Source of the DNA: Streptomyces inusitatus
Lineage (GTDB): Bacteria > Actinomycetota > Actinomycetes > Streptomycetales > Streptomycetaceae
Assembly: GCF_014651115.1 (NCBI RefSeq)
Contig: NZ_BMWG01000002.1
Location: 607,059-671,058, forward strand
Direction: 5' to 3'
DNA length: 64,000 bases
The stretch's first letter is position 1, and each line of letters begins with the position of its first letter. The notes beneath the pieces were generated by a model. It had not been told where the DNA came from, did no database searches, and worked only from the letters and a program-made list of their open reading frames with translations. The position numbers and the translations under genes are program-made. Below, in pieces: positions 50,642 to 59,061 of the stretch.

Positions 50642-51718
50642 TCAGATCTCGACGCAGGTGCGGAGCGCCTCCCCCGTACGCATCTGCTCCAGCGCGTCGT
50701 TGATCCGGGCCAGCGGCACCCGATGGGTGATCATCGACTCCAGGTCGACGCGGCCCGCCCGCCAGAGCGCGATCGCCCGCTCGTAGGAGGCGAGCACGTC
50801 CCCTCCCCCGTACATCGACGGCAGGATCCGCTTCTCGTCGAAGAACAGCTCGAACATATTGAGCCGGAGGAAGTCGTCCATCGAGCCCGCGCCGACGACG
50901 CAGAGGGTGCCGCCGCGCCGCGTCGCCTCGTACGCCGTACGGGCGGTGGCGGACTTGCCGACCACCTCGAAGACATAGTCGAAGCCCTCGCCCCCGGTGA
51001 TCCGCTTCCGCGCGTCGCCGAGACCTTCGGGCGCCACCGCCTCCGTCGCGCCGAAGCGGAGGGCCGCCTCGCGCCGGGAGGCGATGGGGTCGACGGCGAC
51101 GATCCGGGCCGCGCCCTTGAGCCCGGCGCCCTGGATCACGGAGATGCCGACGCCGCCGCAGCCGATGACGGCGACCGAGGAACCGGCCGCCACCTCGGCC
51201 GTGTTGATCGCCGCACCGAGGCCGGTGGTCACTCCGCAGCCGATCAGGGCGGCGATGTCGAAGGGCACGTCGTCGGGGATGGGCACGGCGCAGGCCGCGT
51301 CGATCACGGCCTCCTCGGCGAAGGTGCCGGTGCCCGCGAAGCCGAAGACATCGCCGCCGGGGCGCCTGAAGTTGGGGGTGCCCGCGTTGATGAATCCGGC
51401 CAGGCACAGCTGGCCCTGGCCGCGCCGGCAGGAGGGACACGTACCGCACGGCGGAAGCCAGCAGACCAGGATCCGGTCCCCCGGCCGGAGCCCGGTGACC
51501 CCGTCGCCGACCTCGACGACCTCGCCCGCGCCCTCGTGGCCGGGGACGAACGGCGCGGGCTGCGGCAGGACTCCGGTCATCGCGGAGACATCGGAGTGAC
51601 ACAGTCCGGTGGCCCGCATCCGGACTCTGACCTTCCCCGGGCCAAAGCCCACGGCCTCGACGTCGTCCAGCACATCGAGCTTCGGCTGCCCGGTCTCGTG
51701 GAGTACGGCTGCGCGCAC
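50642..51718 (-). CDS. Zinc-dependent alcohol dehydrogenase
   Basis: A 358-residue medium-chain dehydrogenase of the class III-like/AdhD group. Catalytic zinc ligands are Cys40 (GLCHSD) and His61-Glu62 (PGHEGAGEVVEVGDGV) plus a later Cys in IGCGVTTG. Structural zinc ligands are Cys91, Cys94, Cys97 and Cys105. The NAD-binding motif is GCGGVGISV. GTG 51718 follows GGAG; the upstream frame is open into a 12-bp repeat. Homologues sit in steroid and acyl-CoA catabolic operons and oxidise primary alcohols or hemiacetal adducts. It lies 80 nt after the MaoC gene and 54 nt before the SDR. Confidence 0.9.
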   Translation of the reverse strand: MRAAVLHETGQPKLDVLDDVEAVGFGPGKVRVRMRATGLCHSDVSAMTGVLPQPAPFVPGHEGAGEVVEVGDGVTGLRPGDRILVCWLPPCGTCPSCRRGQGQLCLAGFINAGTPNFRRPGGDVFGFAGTGTFAEEAVIDAACAVPIPDDVPFDIAALIGCGVTTGLGAAINTAEVAAGSSVAVIGCGGVGISVIQGAGLKGAARIVAVDPIASRREAALRFGATEAVAPEGLGDARKRITGGEGFDYVFEVVGKSATARTAYEATRRGGTLCVVGAGSMDDFLRLNMFELFFDEKRILPSMYGGGDVLASYERAIALWRAGRVDLESMITHRVPLARINDALEQMRTGEALRTCVEI

Positions 51719-51735
51719 GGTGCGGCTCCTCTCGC

Positions 51736-51785
51736 GGTTCCGTTTCGGGTTCCGGTTCGGGTTCCGGTTCGGGTTCCGGTTCTCG
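51736..51785. repeat. 12-bp tandem repeats between MaoC and alcohol dehydrogenase genes
   Basis: About four copies of GGTTCCGGTTCG fill the 80-nt spacer, just upstream of the GGAG site for the alcohol dehydrogenase. It appears to be slippage-generated spacer sequence with no known role. Confidence 0.75.
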
Positions 51786-51798
51786 GTGGGGGCGGGGC

Positions 51799-52755
51799 TC
51801 AGGCGTGCTCGACGACGGTGTCCGCGAGCACCGGCGCGTCGTCGCGTTCGACGGCGGTGACGGACGCCCGGACATGGTCCGTCCCGTTCCACATCCGGAT
51901 ACGGAGGGTCTCGCCGGGGAACACCACCCCGGCGAAGCGGGCGGTGTACGAGCGGACCCGGGCCGCGTCACCGCCGAGCAGGGTGTCCACTACCGCCTTG
52001 AGCGTGATTCCGTACGAGCAGAGGCCGTGCAGGATGGGCCGGTCGAAGCCCGCCCGGGCGGCGAACTCCGGGTCCGCGTGGAGCGGGTTGAGGTCGCCGG
52101 AGAGGCGGTAGAGCAGCGCCTGGTCCTCGCGCGTCCGCCTCTCCACCGTCTTGTCGGGTTCTCCGGAGGGTGGTTCGGCGCGGACGGAGGGGCCCCGGTC
52201 GCCGCCGAAGCCGCCCTCGCCCCGGACGTAGAGCTGGGATTCGCCGGTCCACAGCGGGCCTTCGGCGTCGGAGACCTCCGTGCGCAGCACCAGGACCGCC
52301 GCCTTGCCCTTGTCGTACACGGCGGCGATCTTGGAGGTGGAGAGGGCGGCGCCACGGGGCGGGAGGGGCCGGTGGACGCGGACCGACTGGCCGCCGTGCA
52401 GGACGGAGGCGAGGTCGATGTCGACGCCCGGGCCGATGTTCGGTCCCGTGCCCGGGCCGATGTTCGTGCCCGGGCCGATGTTCGTACCCGGGCCGATGTT
52501 CGTACCCGGGCCGATGTTCGTACCCGGTGGGGTGGCCGTACCCGGTGGGGTGGTCCGGGCCACCGCGCCCGCGACGGTGGCGAAGCTCGGCAGCACCTGA
52601 AGCCGGGACTCCAGGGTGTAGCGGAGTTCGGCGGGGTCGGTGGCGGGGACTCCCGCGCCGATGCCGAGGTGGTAGAGCTGGACGTCCCGGTGGTCCCAGC
52701 CGATCTCGGCACGGCGGGGGGCGGCGGCGACGGCCCTGACGGGGTCGATGGGCAT
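51799..52755 (-). CDS. MaoC-family enoyl-CoA hydratase
   Basis: A 318-residue double-hotdog hydratase of the 2-enoyl-CoA hydratase 2 type. The C-terminal hotdog carries the hydratase motif SGDLNPLHADPEFAARAGFDRPILHG (Asp and His catalytic). The N-terminal hotdog (1-140) begins MPIDPVRAVAAAPRRAEIGWDHRDVQLYHLGIGAG, as in multifunctional enzyme 2. An insert at about 75-105 is five GTNIGP-like units encoded by an 18-bp repeat. It hydrates trans-2-enoyl-CoA in beta-oxidation of fatty acids or steroid side chains. It heads the operon and is preceded by a KstR-like palindrome 145 nt upstream. Confidence 0.88.
   Translation of the reverse strand: MPIDPVRAVAAAPRRAEIGWDHRDVQLYHLGIGAGVPATDPAELRYTLESRLQVLPSFATVAGAVARTTPPGTATPPGTNIGPGTNIGPGTNIGPGTNIGPGTGPNIGPGVDIDLASVLHGGQSVRVHRPLPPRGAALSTSKIAAVYDKGKAAVLVLRTEVSDAEGPLWTGESQLYVRGEGGFGGDRGPSVRAEPPSGEPDKTVERRTREDQALLYRLSGDLNPLHADPEFAARAGFDRPILHGLCSYGITLKAVVDTLLGGDAARVRSYTARFAGVVFPGETLRIRMWNGTDHVRASVTAVERDDAPVLADTVVEHA
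52427..52525. repeat. Five 18-bp in-frame repeats inside MaoC gene
   Basis: Units of CCCGGGCCGATGTTCGTA (variants at the ends) begin at 52427, 52451, 52469, 52487 and 52505, with a 6-nt spacer after the first. They encode GTNIGP repeats in the loop between the hotdog halves and keep the frame, so copy number can change without breaking the enzyme. Confidence 0.9.
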
Positions 52756-53111
52756 GGGCTGCTCCCTCGCTGGTCGGACGGGGTCACAAGCGGGTTCGGG
52801 CAGGCGCGCGGGCGGGAGACCTCGGTGCGGACGTCCGCACCGCCGGCCGCACCGAGGTCGTCACAGGGGGCGCGCGGAGCCGGTGACCGGGCGCCCGTTC
52901 TAGAACGCGTTCCAGAATTGGCCGGTCCCCTGTATAACGCAGGGCCCGGCGGTTGTGAAGAGGGTTGACGGGATGTCAGATGGGGGGCGGGGCGGGTGCG
53001 GCCGCGAGTGGCTCAGGGGGTGGACGGTGGGCGGGCCGGGACATTTGTCACTGCCGAGTCCGTACATTGCGCATCTGCCGTGCGCGCGGGAGCGTCCGTA
53101 GCGTTGCTCCC
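52756..53111. other. Divergent intergenic region with KstR-like site
   Basis: These 356 bp separate the MaoC operon from the ABC ATPase gene. The region holds the KstR-like palindrome at 52901-52914. A -10-like TAGCGT at 53099-53104 lies 7 nt before the ATPase ATG, suggesting a leaderless start. No other gene was seen. Confidence 0.6.
52901..52914. promoter_or_regulatory. KstR-like operator upstream of MaoC operon
   Basis: TAGAACGCGTTCCA fits TNNAACNNGTTNNA, the consensus of the TetR-family steroid-catabolism repressor KstR, at every fixed position. It stands 146 nt before the MaoC start in the divergent promoter region. No kstR gene is in the window. Confidence 0.6.
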
Positions 53112-54044
53112 ATGACCCAGACTCCCTCTGCGGCACCCGCTGTGAACCTCGGCGGGGCTGCCAAGTCCTTCGGTTCCACGCCCGCCGTGGACGGCGTCGA
53201 CCTCACGGTCCGGCGCGGTGAGACGGTGGCGCTCCTCGGCCGTCACGGCTCGGGGAAGTCCACCGCGATCAGTCTGATGCTCGGTCTGACCGCCCCCGAC
53301 TCGGGCGGCGTCAGCCTCTTCGGCGACTCCCCGGCCCAGGCGGTGGCCCTGGGGCGGGTCGGCTTCATGCTGGACGACTGCCGGCCGATCCCCCGGACCA
53401 CGGTCCGGGAGCAGATAGCCTTCGCCTCCCACACCTTCCCGCGCCCGCTGGCCGTCCCCGAGGTGCTGCGGCTGGCCGGTCTCACCGAGTCGGCCGACCG
53501 CCGCGCGGATCTGCTCTCCGACGGCGAGGTACGGCGGCTGCGGTTCGCCCTCACACTGATCGGCGACCCCGAGCTGATCATTCTGGACGAGCCCACCGCC
53601 GGTCTGGACGCCAGGGCGCGCACCGCCTTCTGGGCGGCCGTCCACGGATACGCGGGGCGGGGCAACACCGTCGTGTTCTCCACCCACTATCTGGAGGAGG
53701 CCGACGACAACGCCGACCGGATCGTGGTGATGGACCACGGCCGGATCGTCGCCGACGGCAATGGCGAGGAGCTGCGGCGCTCGGCCGGCGGCACCGTCGT
53801 CGCGGTCGATCTGGCCGGCCGGGGCAGCCATGGCCTCACCGAGCTGCCGGGCGTGGTCTCCGTGGAGATACGGCGCGACCGGGCCCGGCTCGCCACCACC
53901 GACGCCGATGCCACGGTCGTCGCCCTCGCCAGGATGGACGCCATACGGGGTCTGGAAGTCGCCCCCGTCTCCCTCGAAGACGCCTTTCTCGCTCTGACCT
54001 CCCGGCTGGAGGCGACCTTGCTGGGCGCCTCGCTCGCCCGGTGA
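53112..54044 (+). CDS. ABC transporter ATPase, export type, no permease nearby
   Basis: A 310-residue ABC ATPase of the CcmA/drug-export type. Walker A is GRHGSGKST, Walker B LIILDEPTAGLD, and the H-loop is STHYLEEAD. The signature is LSDGEVRRLRF instead of LSGGQ, a clear departure at two positions. The C-terminal 80 residues form an extra domain seen in many antibiotic-efflux ATPases. ATG 53112 has a leaderless-type TAGCGT 7 nt upstream and no ribosome-binding site. The next genes are a sensor kinase and a response regulator, as in DesK/DesR-linked exporters, but the usual membrane permease gene is missing. Confidence 0.88.
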   Translation: MTQTPSAAPAVNLGGAAKSFGSTPAVDGVDLTVRRGETVALLGRHGSGKSTAISLMLGLTAPDSGGVSLFGDSPAQAVALGRVGFMLDDCRPIPRTTVREQIAFASHTFPRPLAVPEVLRLAGLTESADRRADLLSDGEVRRLRFALTLIGDPELIILDEPTAGLDARARTAFWAAVHGYAGRGNTVVFSTHYLEEADDNADRIVVMDHGRIVADGNGEELRRSAGGTVVAVDLAGRGSHGLTELPGVVSVEIRRDRARLATTDADATVVALARMDAIRGLEVAPVSLEDAFLALTSRLEATLLGASLAR

Positions 54045-54156
54045 GGGGTGCCGCACGGGGAGCCGGACCCTCGCCGTGCGCGGGGCTCCGGCCGTCTCGT
54101 ACCGTCGGTGCCCGAGGGCGGTACGGCACCGCCCTCGGGGGAAGCGGGAACCAGCG

Positions 54157-55416
54157 ATGTGGATGAAGAGAATCGGGGCGCACCCCAGTGAGCTGGGGCC
54201 GCCCAGCAGCTTCGCGATGCTGCCCTGGCTGCTGTTGGGGACGGGTGCACTCTCCACCCTGTTCCAGGGCGGGACCCCCTACCCGTGGATCGGCGCCATC
54301 GGGCTGCTGGTCTTCAACACCCTCTATGTGAACCTCGCCTTCCGCGCTTTCGACAAGACCACCCGGGAGGCTCCCGCCACCCGCTGGCTGCTGCTGGCCC
54401 TCGCCGTCGTCGGCTTCGGGCTGGCGGCCGGGTACGGCGGAGCCTGGCTGCTCTTCTTCCCGCTGCTCGGGCTGGCGACGGGCACGGTGCTGCGCGGCCG
54501 GCAGGTGAAGATATGGATCGTCCTGCTGACGGTCGGGGCGAGCGGGGTCGCGTTTCTGCGGGAGGGCTGGGGCGCGGTCGGCATCGCCTACGGGACGTTC
54601 ATCTCGGGGATGGTGTCGACGGCGATCCTCGCGCTCTCCGAGGCGGTGGGGAAGCTGCTGGAGACCCGGCAGGAGCTGGCGCGCATCGCCGTCGAGAAGG
54701 AGCGGCTGCGCTTCTCCCGCGATCTGCACGATCTGCTCGGGCACACGCTGTCGGTGATCGTGGTGAAGTCGGAGGTCGCCCGGCGGCTGGGGCCCAAGGA
54801 CATGGAAGCGGCGCTGGCGGAGATAGCGGACATCGAGTCGGTCGGCCGGCAGGCCCTCACCGAGATCCGTGAGGCGGTCACGGGCTATCGGGAGGGCACC
54901 CTCACCACCGAGCTGGACCGTGCGCGGCTGGCGCTGACCGCGTCCGGGATCGAGCCCGTCGTCCATCAGTCGGGGACGCCGCTCGCGCCGCAGACGGCGG
55001 CGCTGCTGGGGTGGGTGGTGCGGGAGGCGGTGACCAACGCGGTGCGGCACAGCGCCGCGACGACCTGTGAGATCACGGTGCGCGGGACGGCGGACCGGGC
55101 CCGGGTCACCGTCGTGGACGACGGCGTGGGGGTCCCCCCGGCCGACGGGCGGGCGGGGGATGCCCCGTTCCCCACGGATCCGGCGGATCCGGCGTCGCGG
55201 GCGGACGGGACCGGGCTGCGGGGGCTGGCCGAGCGGCTCGCGGCGGTGGGCGGCTCGCTGGAGGCCGGTCCGCTCGGCCGTGGCGGTTTCCGGGTCAGCG
55301 CGGAACTGCCGATGGACGACGACCCGATGGCGTTCCTCTCCGGGCCGAGAGCGGAGGCGATACCGGGGGCCGCCCGGTCGAGCGCCGCGTACCGGACACC
55401 GGGGTTCGAGGGCTGA
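54157..55416 (+). CDS. Sensor histidine kinase (DesK/HisKA_3 type)
   Basis: A 419-residue membrane kinase. About five to six hydrophobic segments occupy residues 20-165. The dimerisation domain has the phosphoacceptor His191 in SRDLHDLLGHTLSV, and the HATPase_c domain carries VVREAVTNAVRHS (N-box), VVDDGVGVPPADG (G1) and GTGLRGLAERLAAVGG (G2). An extra 45-residue C-terminal tail has no motif. ATG 54157 is preferred because the conserved part begins there. It lies 112 nt after the ABC ATPase and upstream of a NarL-type regulator. It likely senses membrane or drug stress and controls the ATPase, which is inference. Confidence 0.88.
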   Translation: MWMKRIGAHPSELGPPSSFAMLPWLLLGTGALSTLFQGGTPYPWIGAIGLLVFNTLYVNLAFRAFDKTTREAPATRWLLLALAVVGFGLAAGYGGAWLLFFPLLGLATGTVLRGRQVKIWIVLLTVGASGVAFLREGWGAVGIAYGTFISGMVSTAILALSEAVGKLLETRQELARIAVEKERLRFSRDLHDLLGHTLSVIVVKSEVARRLGPKDMEAALAEIADIESVGRQALTEIREAVTGYREGTLTTELDRARLALTASGIEPVVHQSGTPLAPQTAALLGWVVREAVTNAVRHSAATTCEITVRGTADRARVTVVDDGVGVPPADGRAGDAPFPTDPADPASRADGTGLRGLAERLAAVGGSLEAGPLGRGGFRVSAELPMDDDPMAFLSGPRAEAIPGAARSSAAYRTPGFEG

Positions 55417-55534
55417 CCGCCTCACCGCCTCACCTCCGCCCCGTGGTGCCCCGTGCCCCGCGCCTCGTGCCCCGGCACGGTGTGGTCCCGCCCGGCGAAG
55501 GGGGCGGGGCGGCGGGCGGGCCTACGATGACGCC

Positions 55535-56176
55535 GTGGAAGAGATGCCCCGGGACCACCGGCCCGCCAAGTCCGTACGCCTGCTGCTCGCCGAGGACCAG
55601 GGCATGCTGCGGGGAGCGCTGGCGATGCTCCTCGGGATGGAGCCCGACATGGAGGTGGTCGCCCAGGTGGGCCGGGGTGATGAGATCACCCCCAAGGCTC
55701 TGGAGGTGCGGCCCGATGTGGCCCTGCTGGACATCGAACTGCCGGGGCGCAGCGGTCTGGACGCGGCGGCCGAGCTGCGGGACGAGGTCCCGGAGTGCCG
55801 GGTGCTGATCCTGACGACGTTCGGCAGGCCGGGGTATCTGCGCCGGGCGATGGAGGCGGGAGCGGTGGGGTTCCTGGTCAAGGACGGGCCGGTGGAGGAG
55901 TTGGCGCGGGCGATCCGGCGGGTGCTGACCGGGGAGACCGTGATCGATCCGGCGCTCGCGGCCGCCGCGTTGAGCGCCGGGCCAAGCCCGCTGACCGCGC
56001 GGGAGCGGGATGTGCTGAACGCGGCGGTGGACGGGGCGACCGTGGCGGACATCGCGGGGGCGGTGCATCTGTCGGAGTCGACGGTGCGGAACTATCTCTC
56101 GTCCGCGATCGGGAAGACGGGCACCCGCAACCGTATGGAGGCGGTGCGGGCCGCCCGTCGTCAGGGCTGGCTGTAG
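55535..56176 (+). CDS. NarL/DesR-type response regulator
   Basis: A 213-residue response regulator. The receiver has the acidic pocket AEDQG and phosphoacceptor Asp66 (ALLDIELPG), with Thr and Lys at TTFGRPG and FLVKDG. The C-terminal LuxR HTH is LTARERDVLNAAVDGATVADIAGAVHLSESTVRNYLSS. GTG 55535 is chosen because TACGAT (55523-55528) lies 6 nt upstream, indicating a leaderless transcript; ATG 55544 is an alternative that would lack that spacing. It is the partner of the upstream kinase. The stop is followed by four 14-bp repeats. Confidence 0.88.
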   Translation: MEEMPRDHRPAKSVRLLLAEDQGMLRGALAMLLGMEPDMEVVAQVGRGDEITPKALEVRPDVALLDIELPGRSGLDAAAELRDEVPECRVLILTTFGRPGYLRRAMEAGAVGFLVKDGPVEELARAIRRVLTGETVIDPALAAAALSAGPSPLTARERDVLNAAVDGATVADIAGAVHLSESTVRNYLSSAIGKTGTRNRMEAVRAARRQGWL

Positions 56177-56204
56177 CGCCGGGCGGTTCCGCCGGGGCCG
56201 TTCG

Positions 56205-56260
56205 GTCAGGGCTGTTGGGTCAGGGCTGTTGGGTCAGGGCTGTTGGGTCAGGGCTGTTCG
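56205..56260. repeat. Four tandem 14-bp repeats at MFS gene end
   Basis: GTCAGGGCTGTTGG is present in four contiguous copies starting at 56205, 56219, 56233 and 56247, the last ending TTCG. The array covers the space between the convergent response-regulator and MFS genes and includes the MFS stop codon. Confidence 0.9.
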
Positions 56261-57690
56261 GTGCGGCGGGGCAGCCAGAGGAGGCAGAGCATGGCGCAGG
56301 TGAACAGCAGGCCGGTGCCGACCCGGAAGGCCAGCGCGTATCCGGCCGCCAGGTCCGCCGGGGCGGTGCTGCCGCCGGTGCGGGAGGCGGCGACGGTGGA
56401 GAGCACGGCGAGGCCGAGCGCGCCGCCCATGGTGCGGGAGGTGTTGATCATTCCGGAGACCAGGCCCGCGTCGCCCGGCTCGGCCCCGGCGGTGGCGAGG
56501 GAGGCGAGCGGGGTGGCGGCGAGGCCGATGCCCATCATCATCAGGATGCCGGGGCCCAGGATCGTGGTGAGGAAGGTGCCGTCGGCGGTCATCAGGGACT
56601 GCCAGCCGAAGCCGGCGGCGGCGATCAGCGCTCCGGCGGCGGCGATGTTCACGGCTCCGGCCCGTGCCATCAGCCGGGGGGCGAGTTTGGAGCCGATGAT
56701 CACGCTGATGGAGCTGGGGACGAGGGCCAGGCCCGCTTCCAGCGGGGTGTAGCCGAGCACGTTCTGCGCGTACACCGTCATGAAGAACCACATGGCGAAG
56801 GAGGACGAACCACAGAGCATCATCGTCACATTGGCCGCCGTGACCGCCCGGGAGCGGAAGAGTTTCAGCGGCATCAGCGGGGCCGCCGTCCGCGACTCGA
56901 CGGCCACGAAGAGCCCGAGCAGGGCGAGACCGGCGGAGAGCGGCAGCAGGGTGGCGGCGGCGGTCCAGCCGGACTCCTCGGTCTGGACGATGCCGTAGGC
57001 GACGGCGGCCAGGCCGCCCGTGACCAGGATCGCGCCCGGGAGGTCCAGTCGGCGGCCCGCGCCGGCCCGGCTCTCGGTGAGCCAGATCGCCGCGCCGAGC
57101 AGCACCAGCGCGCCGATCGGCACATTGATCAGCAGCACCCAGCGCCAGGAGAGCAGATCGGTGAGGACGCCGCCGACGAAACCGCCGGCCGCGCCGCCCG
57201 CCGCGCCCACCGCCGACCAGGTGCCGATCGCCCGGGTGCGGGCCGGTCCCGGCGGGACGGCGGCGGTCACGATGGTGAGGGTCGCCGGTGCGAGCACGGC
57301 GGCGCCCAGGCCCTGGACCGCGCGGGCGGCGAGCAGCTGCCAGCCCTCCTGGGCGAGGCCGCCCGCGAGGGAGGCGGCGGTGAAGAGGCCGAGTCCGAAG
57401 ATGAAGGTCCGCTTGCGGCCGAAGAGATCCGCCGCCCGGCCGCCGAAGAGCATGAACCCGGCGAACGCGATGGAGTAGGCGTTGAGCACCCATTGCAGAC
57501 CTGTGGTGGAGAGCCCGAGGTCGGCGCGCATCGAGGGGAGCGCCACATTGACGACAGAGACATCGAGGACGACGAGGAACTGACCGGCGCTGGCGGCGAG
57601 GATCACCAGCCAGGTACGGGCGGGACGGGCGGCGGAAGGGGATATTCGGCTCTGCTGGGCATCTGCCGGGGCTTGGACCATGGCTGTCAT
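56248..57690 (-). CDS. MFS drug exporter, DHA2 family (14 TMS)
   Basis: A 480-residue MFS transporter of the EmrB/QacA type with about 14 hydrophobic segments. Motif C-like and motif A-like segments are visible: LVVLDVSVVNVALPSMRADLG at TM1, GGRAADLFGRKR after TM2, and RAVQGLGAAVLAPATLTIV at TM4. DHA2 proteins export drugs and natural products with protons. The start MTAMVQAP at ATG 57690 may really be the second Met. The C-terminus ends on RTEQP at the edge of a 14-bp repeat array. It converges on the response regulator, so joint regulation is not implied. Confidence 0.88.
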   Translation of the reverse strand: MTAMVQAPADAQQSRISPSAARPARTWLVILAASAGQFLVVLDVSVVNVALPSMRADLGLSTTGLQWVLNAYSIAFAGFMLFGGRAADLFGRKRTFIFGLGLFTAASLAGGLAQEGWQLLAARAVQGLGAAVLAPATLTIVTAAVPPGPARTRAIGTWSAVGAAGGAAGGFVGGVLTDLLSWRWVLLINVPIGALVLLGAAIWLTESRAGAGRRLDLPGAILVTGGLAAVAYGIVQTEESGWTAAATLLPLSAGLALLGLFVAVESRTAAPLMPLKLFRSRAVTAANVTMMLCGSSSFAMWFFMTVYAQNVLGYTPLEAGLALVPSSISVIIGSKLAPRLMARAGAVNIAAAGALIAAAGFGWQSLMTADGTFLTTILGPGILMMMGIGLAATPLASLATAGAEPGDAGLVSGMINTSRTMGGALGLAVLSTVAASRTGGSTAPADLAAGYALAFRVGTGLLFTCAMLCLLWLPRRTEQP

Positions 57691-57748
57691 GGTCTCAGCC
57701 GTGTTCGGGTCCGTACATCCGGATATCGGGGTGGTTCGGGTGAAGGCT

Positions 57749-58954
57749 CTACGTCTTGCGGAACAGGGTGACGACGGCGGCTCCGCCGAGGCCGATGTTG
57801 TGGGCGAGGCCGACTCCGGCTCCGGGGACCTGGCGGGGTCCGGCCTCGCCGCGCAGTTGCCAGACCAGCTCGGCGGTCTGGGCCAGTCCGGTCGCGCCGA
57901 GCGGATGCCCCTTGGAGATCAGCCCGCCGGAGGGGTTGACCACCCATCGGCCGCCGTAGGTCGTCGCGCCGCTCTCCACCAGCTTCCCGGACGCGCCGTC
58001 CGGGCACATGCCGAGCGCCTCGTAGGTGAGGAGTTCATTGATCGAGAAGCAGTCGTGGAGTTCGAGGACGTCGACGTCCTCGATGCCCAGCCCCGAGGAC
58101 TCGTAGACGGCGAGCGCCGCCGCCCGTGACATCGGCCGCCCGACGACGTCGACGCAGGAGCCGGAGTCGAAGGACGCGCCGGTGTCGGTCGTCATCGTCT
58201 GGGCGGCGATCTCCACGGCTCTGGCGCGCAGTCCGCGCTCGGCGGCGAAGCGTTCCGACACGACGACGGCCGCCGCCGCGCCGTCGGAGGTGGGCGAGCA
58301 CTGGAGCCTGGTCAGGGGTGCGTGGATGGTCTTGTCGGCGAGGATCTCCGCGATGGAGTAGACGTCCTGGAACTGTGCGCGGGGGTTGAGCGCCGAGTGC
58401 CGGTGGTTCTTGGCGGCGACGGCCGCGAGCTGGGCCTCGGTGGTGCCGTGGCGGTCCATGTGCTCGCGGGCCGCGTTGCCGAAGATCTGCGCGGCGGGCG
58501 GCGAGGCCGCGAAGCCGTGGCCCGCCGCCATCACCCCGTAGTGCCGGGCCACGGGCGAGGCCGCGAGGTCGCCGCCGCTCGCGCCGCCGCCGAGCGCGCC
58601 CTTGCGCATCTGCTCGAAGCCGAGGGCGAGCACACAGTCGCTGATGCCGCCCGCCACGAGCTGACGGGCCATCATCAGCGCGGTGGCGCCGGTGGCGCAA
58701 TTGTTGTTCACGTTGTAGACGGGGACCCCGGTCAGCCCCAGTCCGTAGACGGCGCGCTGACCGGCCGTGGAGGGCTGTAAGCAGTGGCCGACGGGGACCT
58801 GTTCGACGTCCGCGTACGAGATCCCGGCGTCGGCGAGCGCCTGGGAGCCGGCCTCGACGGCCATGTCCCCGTAGGACCAGTCCCTGGCCCCGGGCTTCTC
58901 GAACCGGGTCATACCGACGCCGACGACATAGCTTTTCGCGTGGCTCTTCGCCAT
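57749..58954 (-). CDS. SCP2-type thiolase / lipid-transfer protein
   Basis: A 401-residue thiolase of the sterol-carrier-protein/Ltp group. The nucleophile is Cys86 in VYNVNNNCATGATAL, the HDCFSINELLTYE motif holds a catalytic His, and NPSGGLISKGHPLGATG a second. A canonical thiolase C-terminal Cys-Gly motif is replaced by LAHNIGLGG, as in the SCP-x/Ltp enzymes. Homologues act in side-chain degradation of sterols, where some are retro-aldolases instead of thiolases. ATG 58954 is preceded by AGGAGAGAG. A KstR-like palindrome stands 46 nt upstream, linking it with the MaoC operon 3 kb away. Confidence 0.85.
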   Translation of the reverse strand: MAKSHAKSYVVGVGMTRFEKPGARDWSYGDMAVEAGSQALADAGISYADVEQVPVGHCLQPSTAGQRAVYGLGLTGVPVYNVNNNCATGATALMMARQLVAGGISDCVLALGFEQMRKGALGGGASGGDLAASPVARHYGVMAAGHGFAASPPAAQIFGNAAREHMDRHGTTEAQLAAVAAKNHRHSALNPRAQFQDVYSIAEILADKTIHAPLTRLQCSPTSDGAAAAVVVSERFAAERGLRARAVEIAAQTMTTDTGASFDSGSCVDVVGRPMSRAAALAVYESSGLGIEDVDVLELHDCFSINELLTYEALGMCPDGASGKLVESGATTYGGRWVVNPSGGLISKGHPLGATGLAQTAELVWQLRGEAGPRQVPGAGVGLAHNIGLGGAAVVTLFRKT

Positions 58955-58999
58955 GGTGCGCTCTCTCCTTCGGTCACCGGGGAGCCCCCGGCCGCAGGG

Positions 59000-59013
59000 T
59001 AGAACACGTTCCT
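59000..59013. promoter_or_regulatory. KstR-like operator upstream of thiolase gene
   Basis: TAGAACACGTTCCT matches the KstR consensus TNNAACNNGTTNNA at all fixed positions but the last. It lies 46 nt before the thiolase ATG, between it and the soxR gene. Together with the site at 52901 it marks a possible common regulon. Confidence 0.55.
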
Positions 59014-59061
59014 GTTCGATGGTAGGCCCGCCGTCATGGCGGCCTGCGGAAGCGGGCACCG

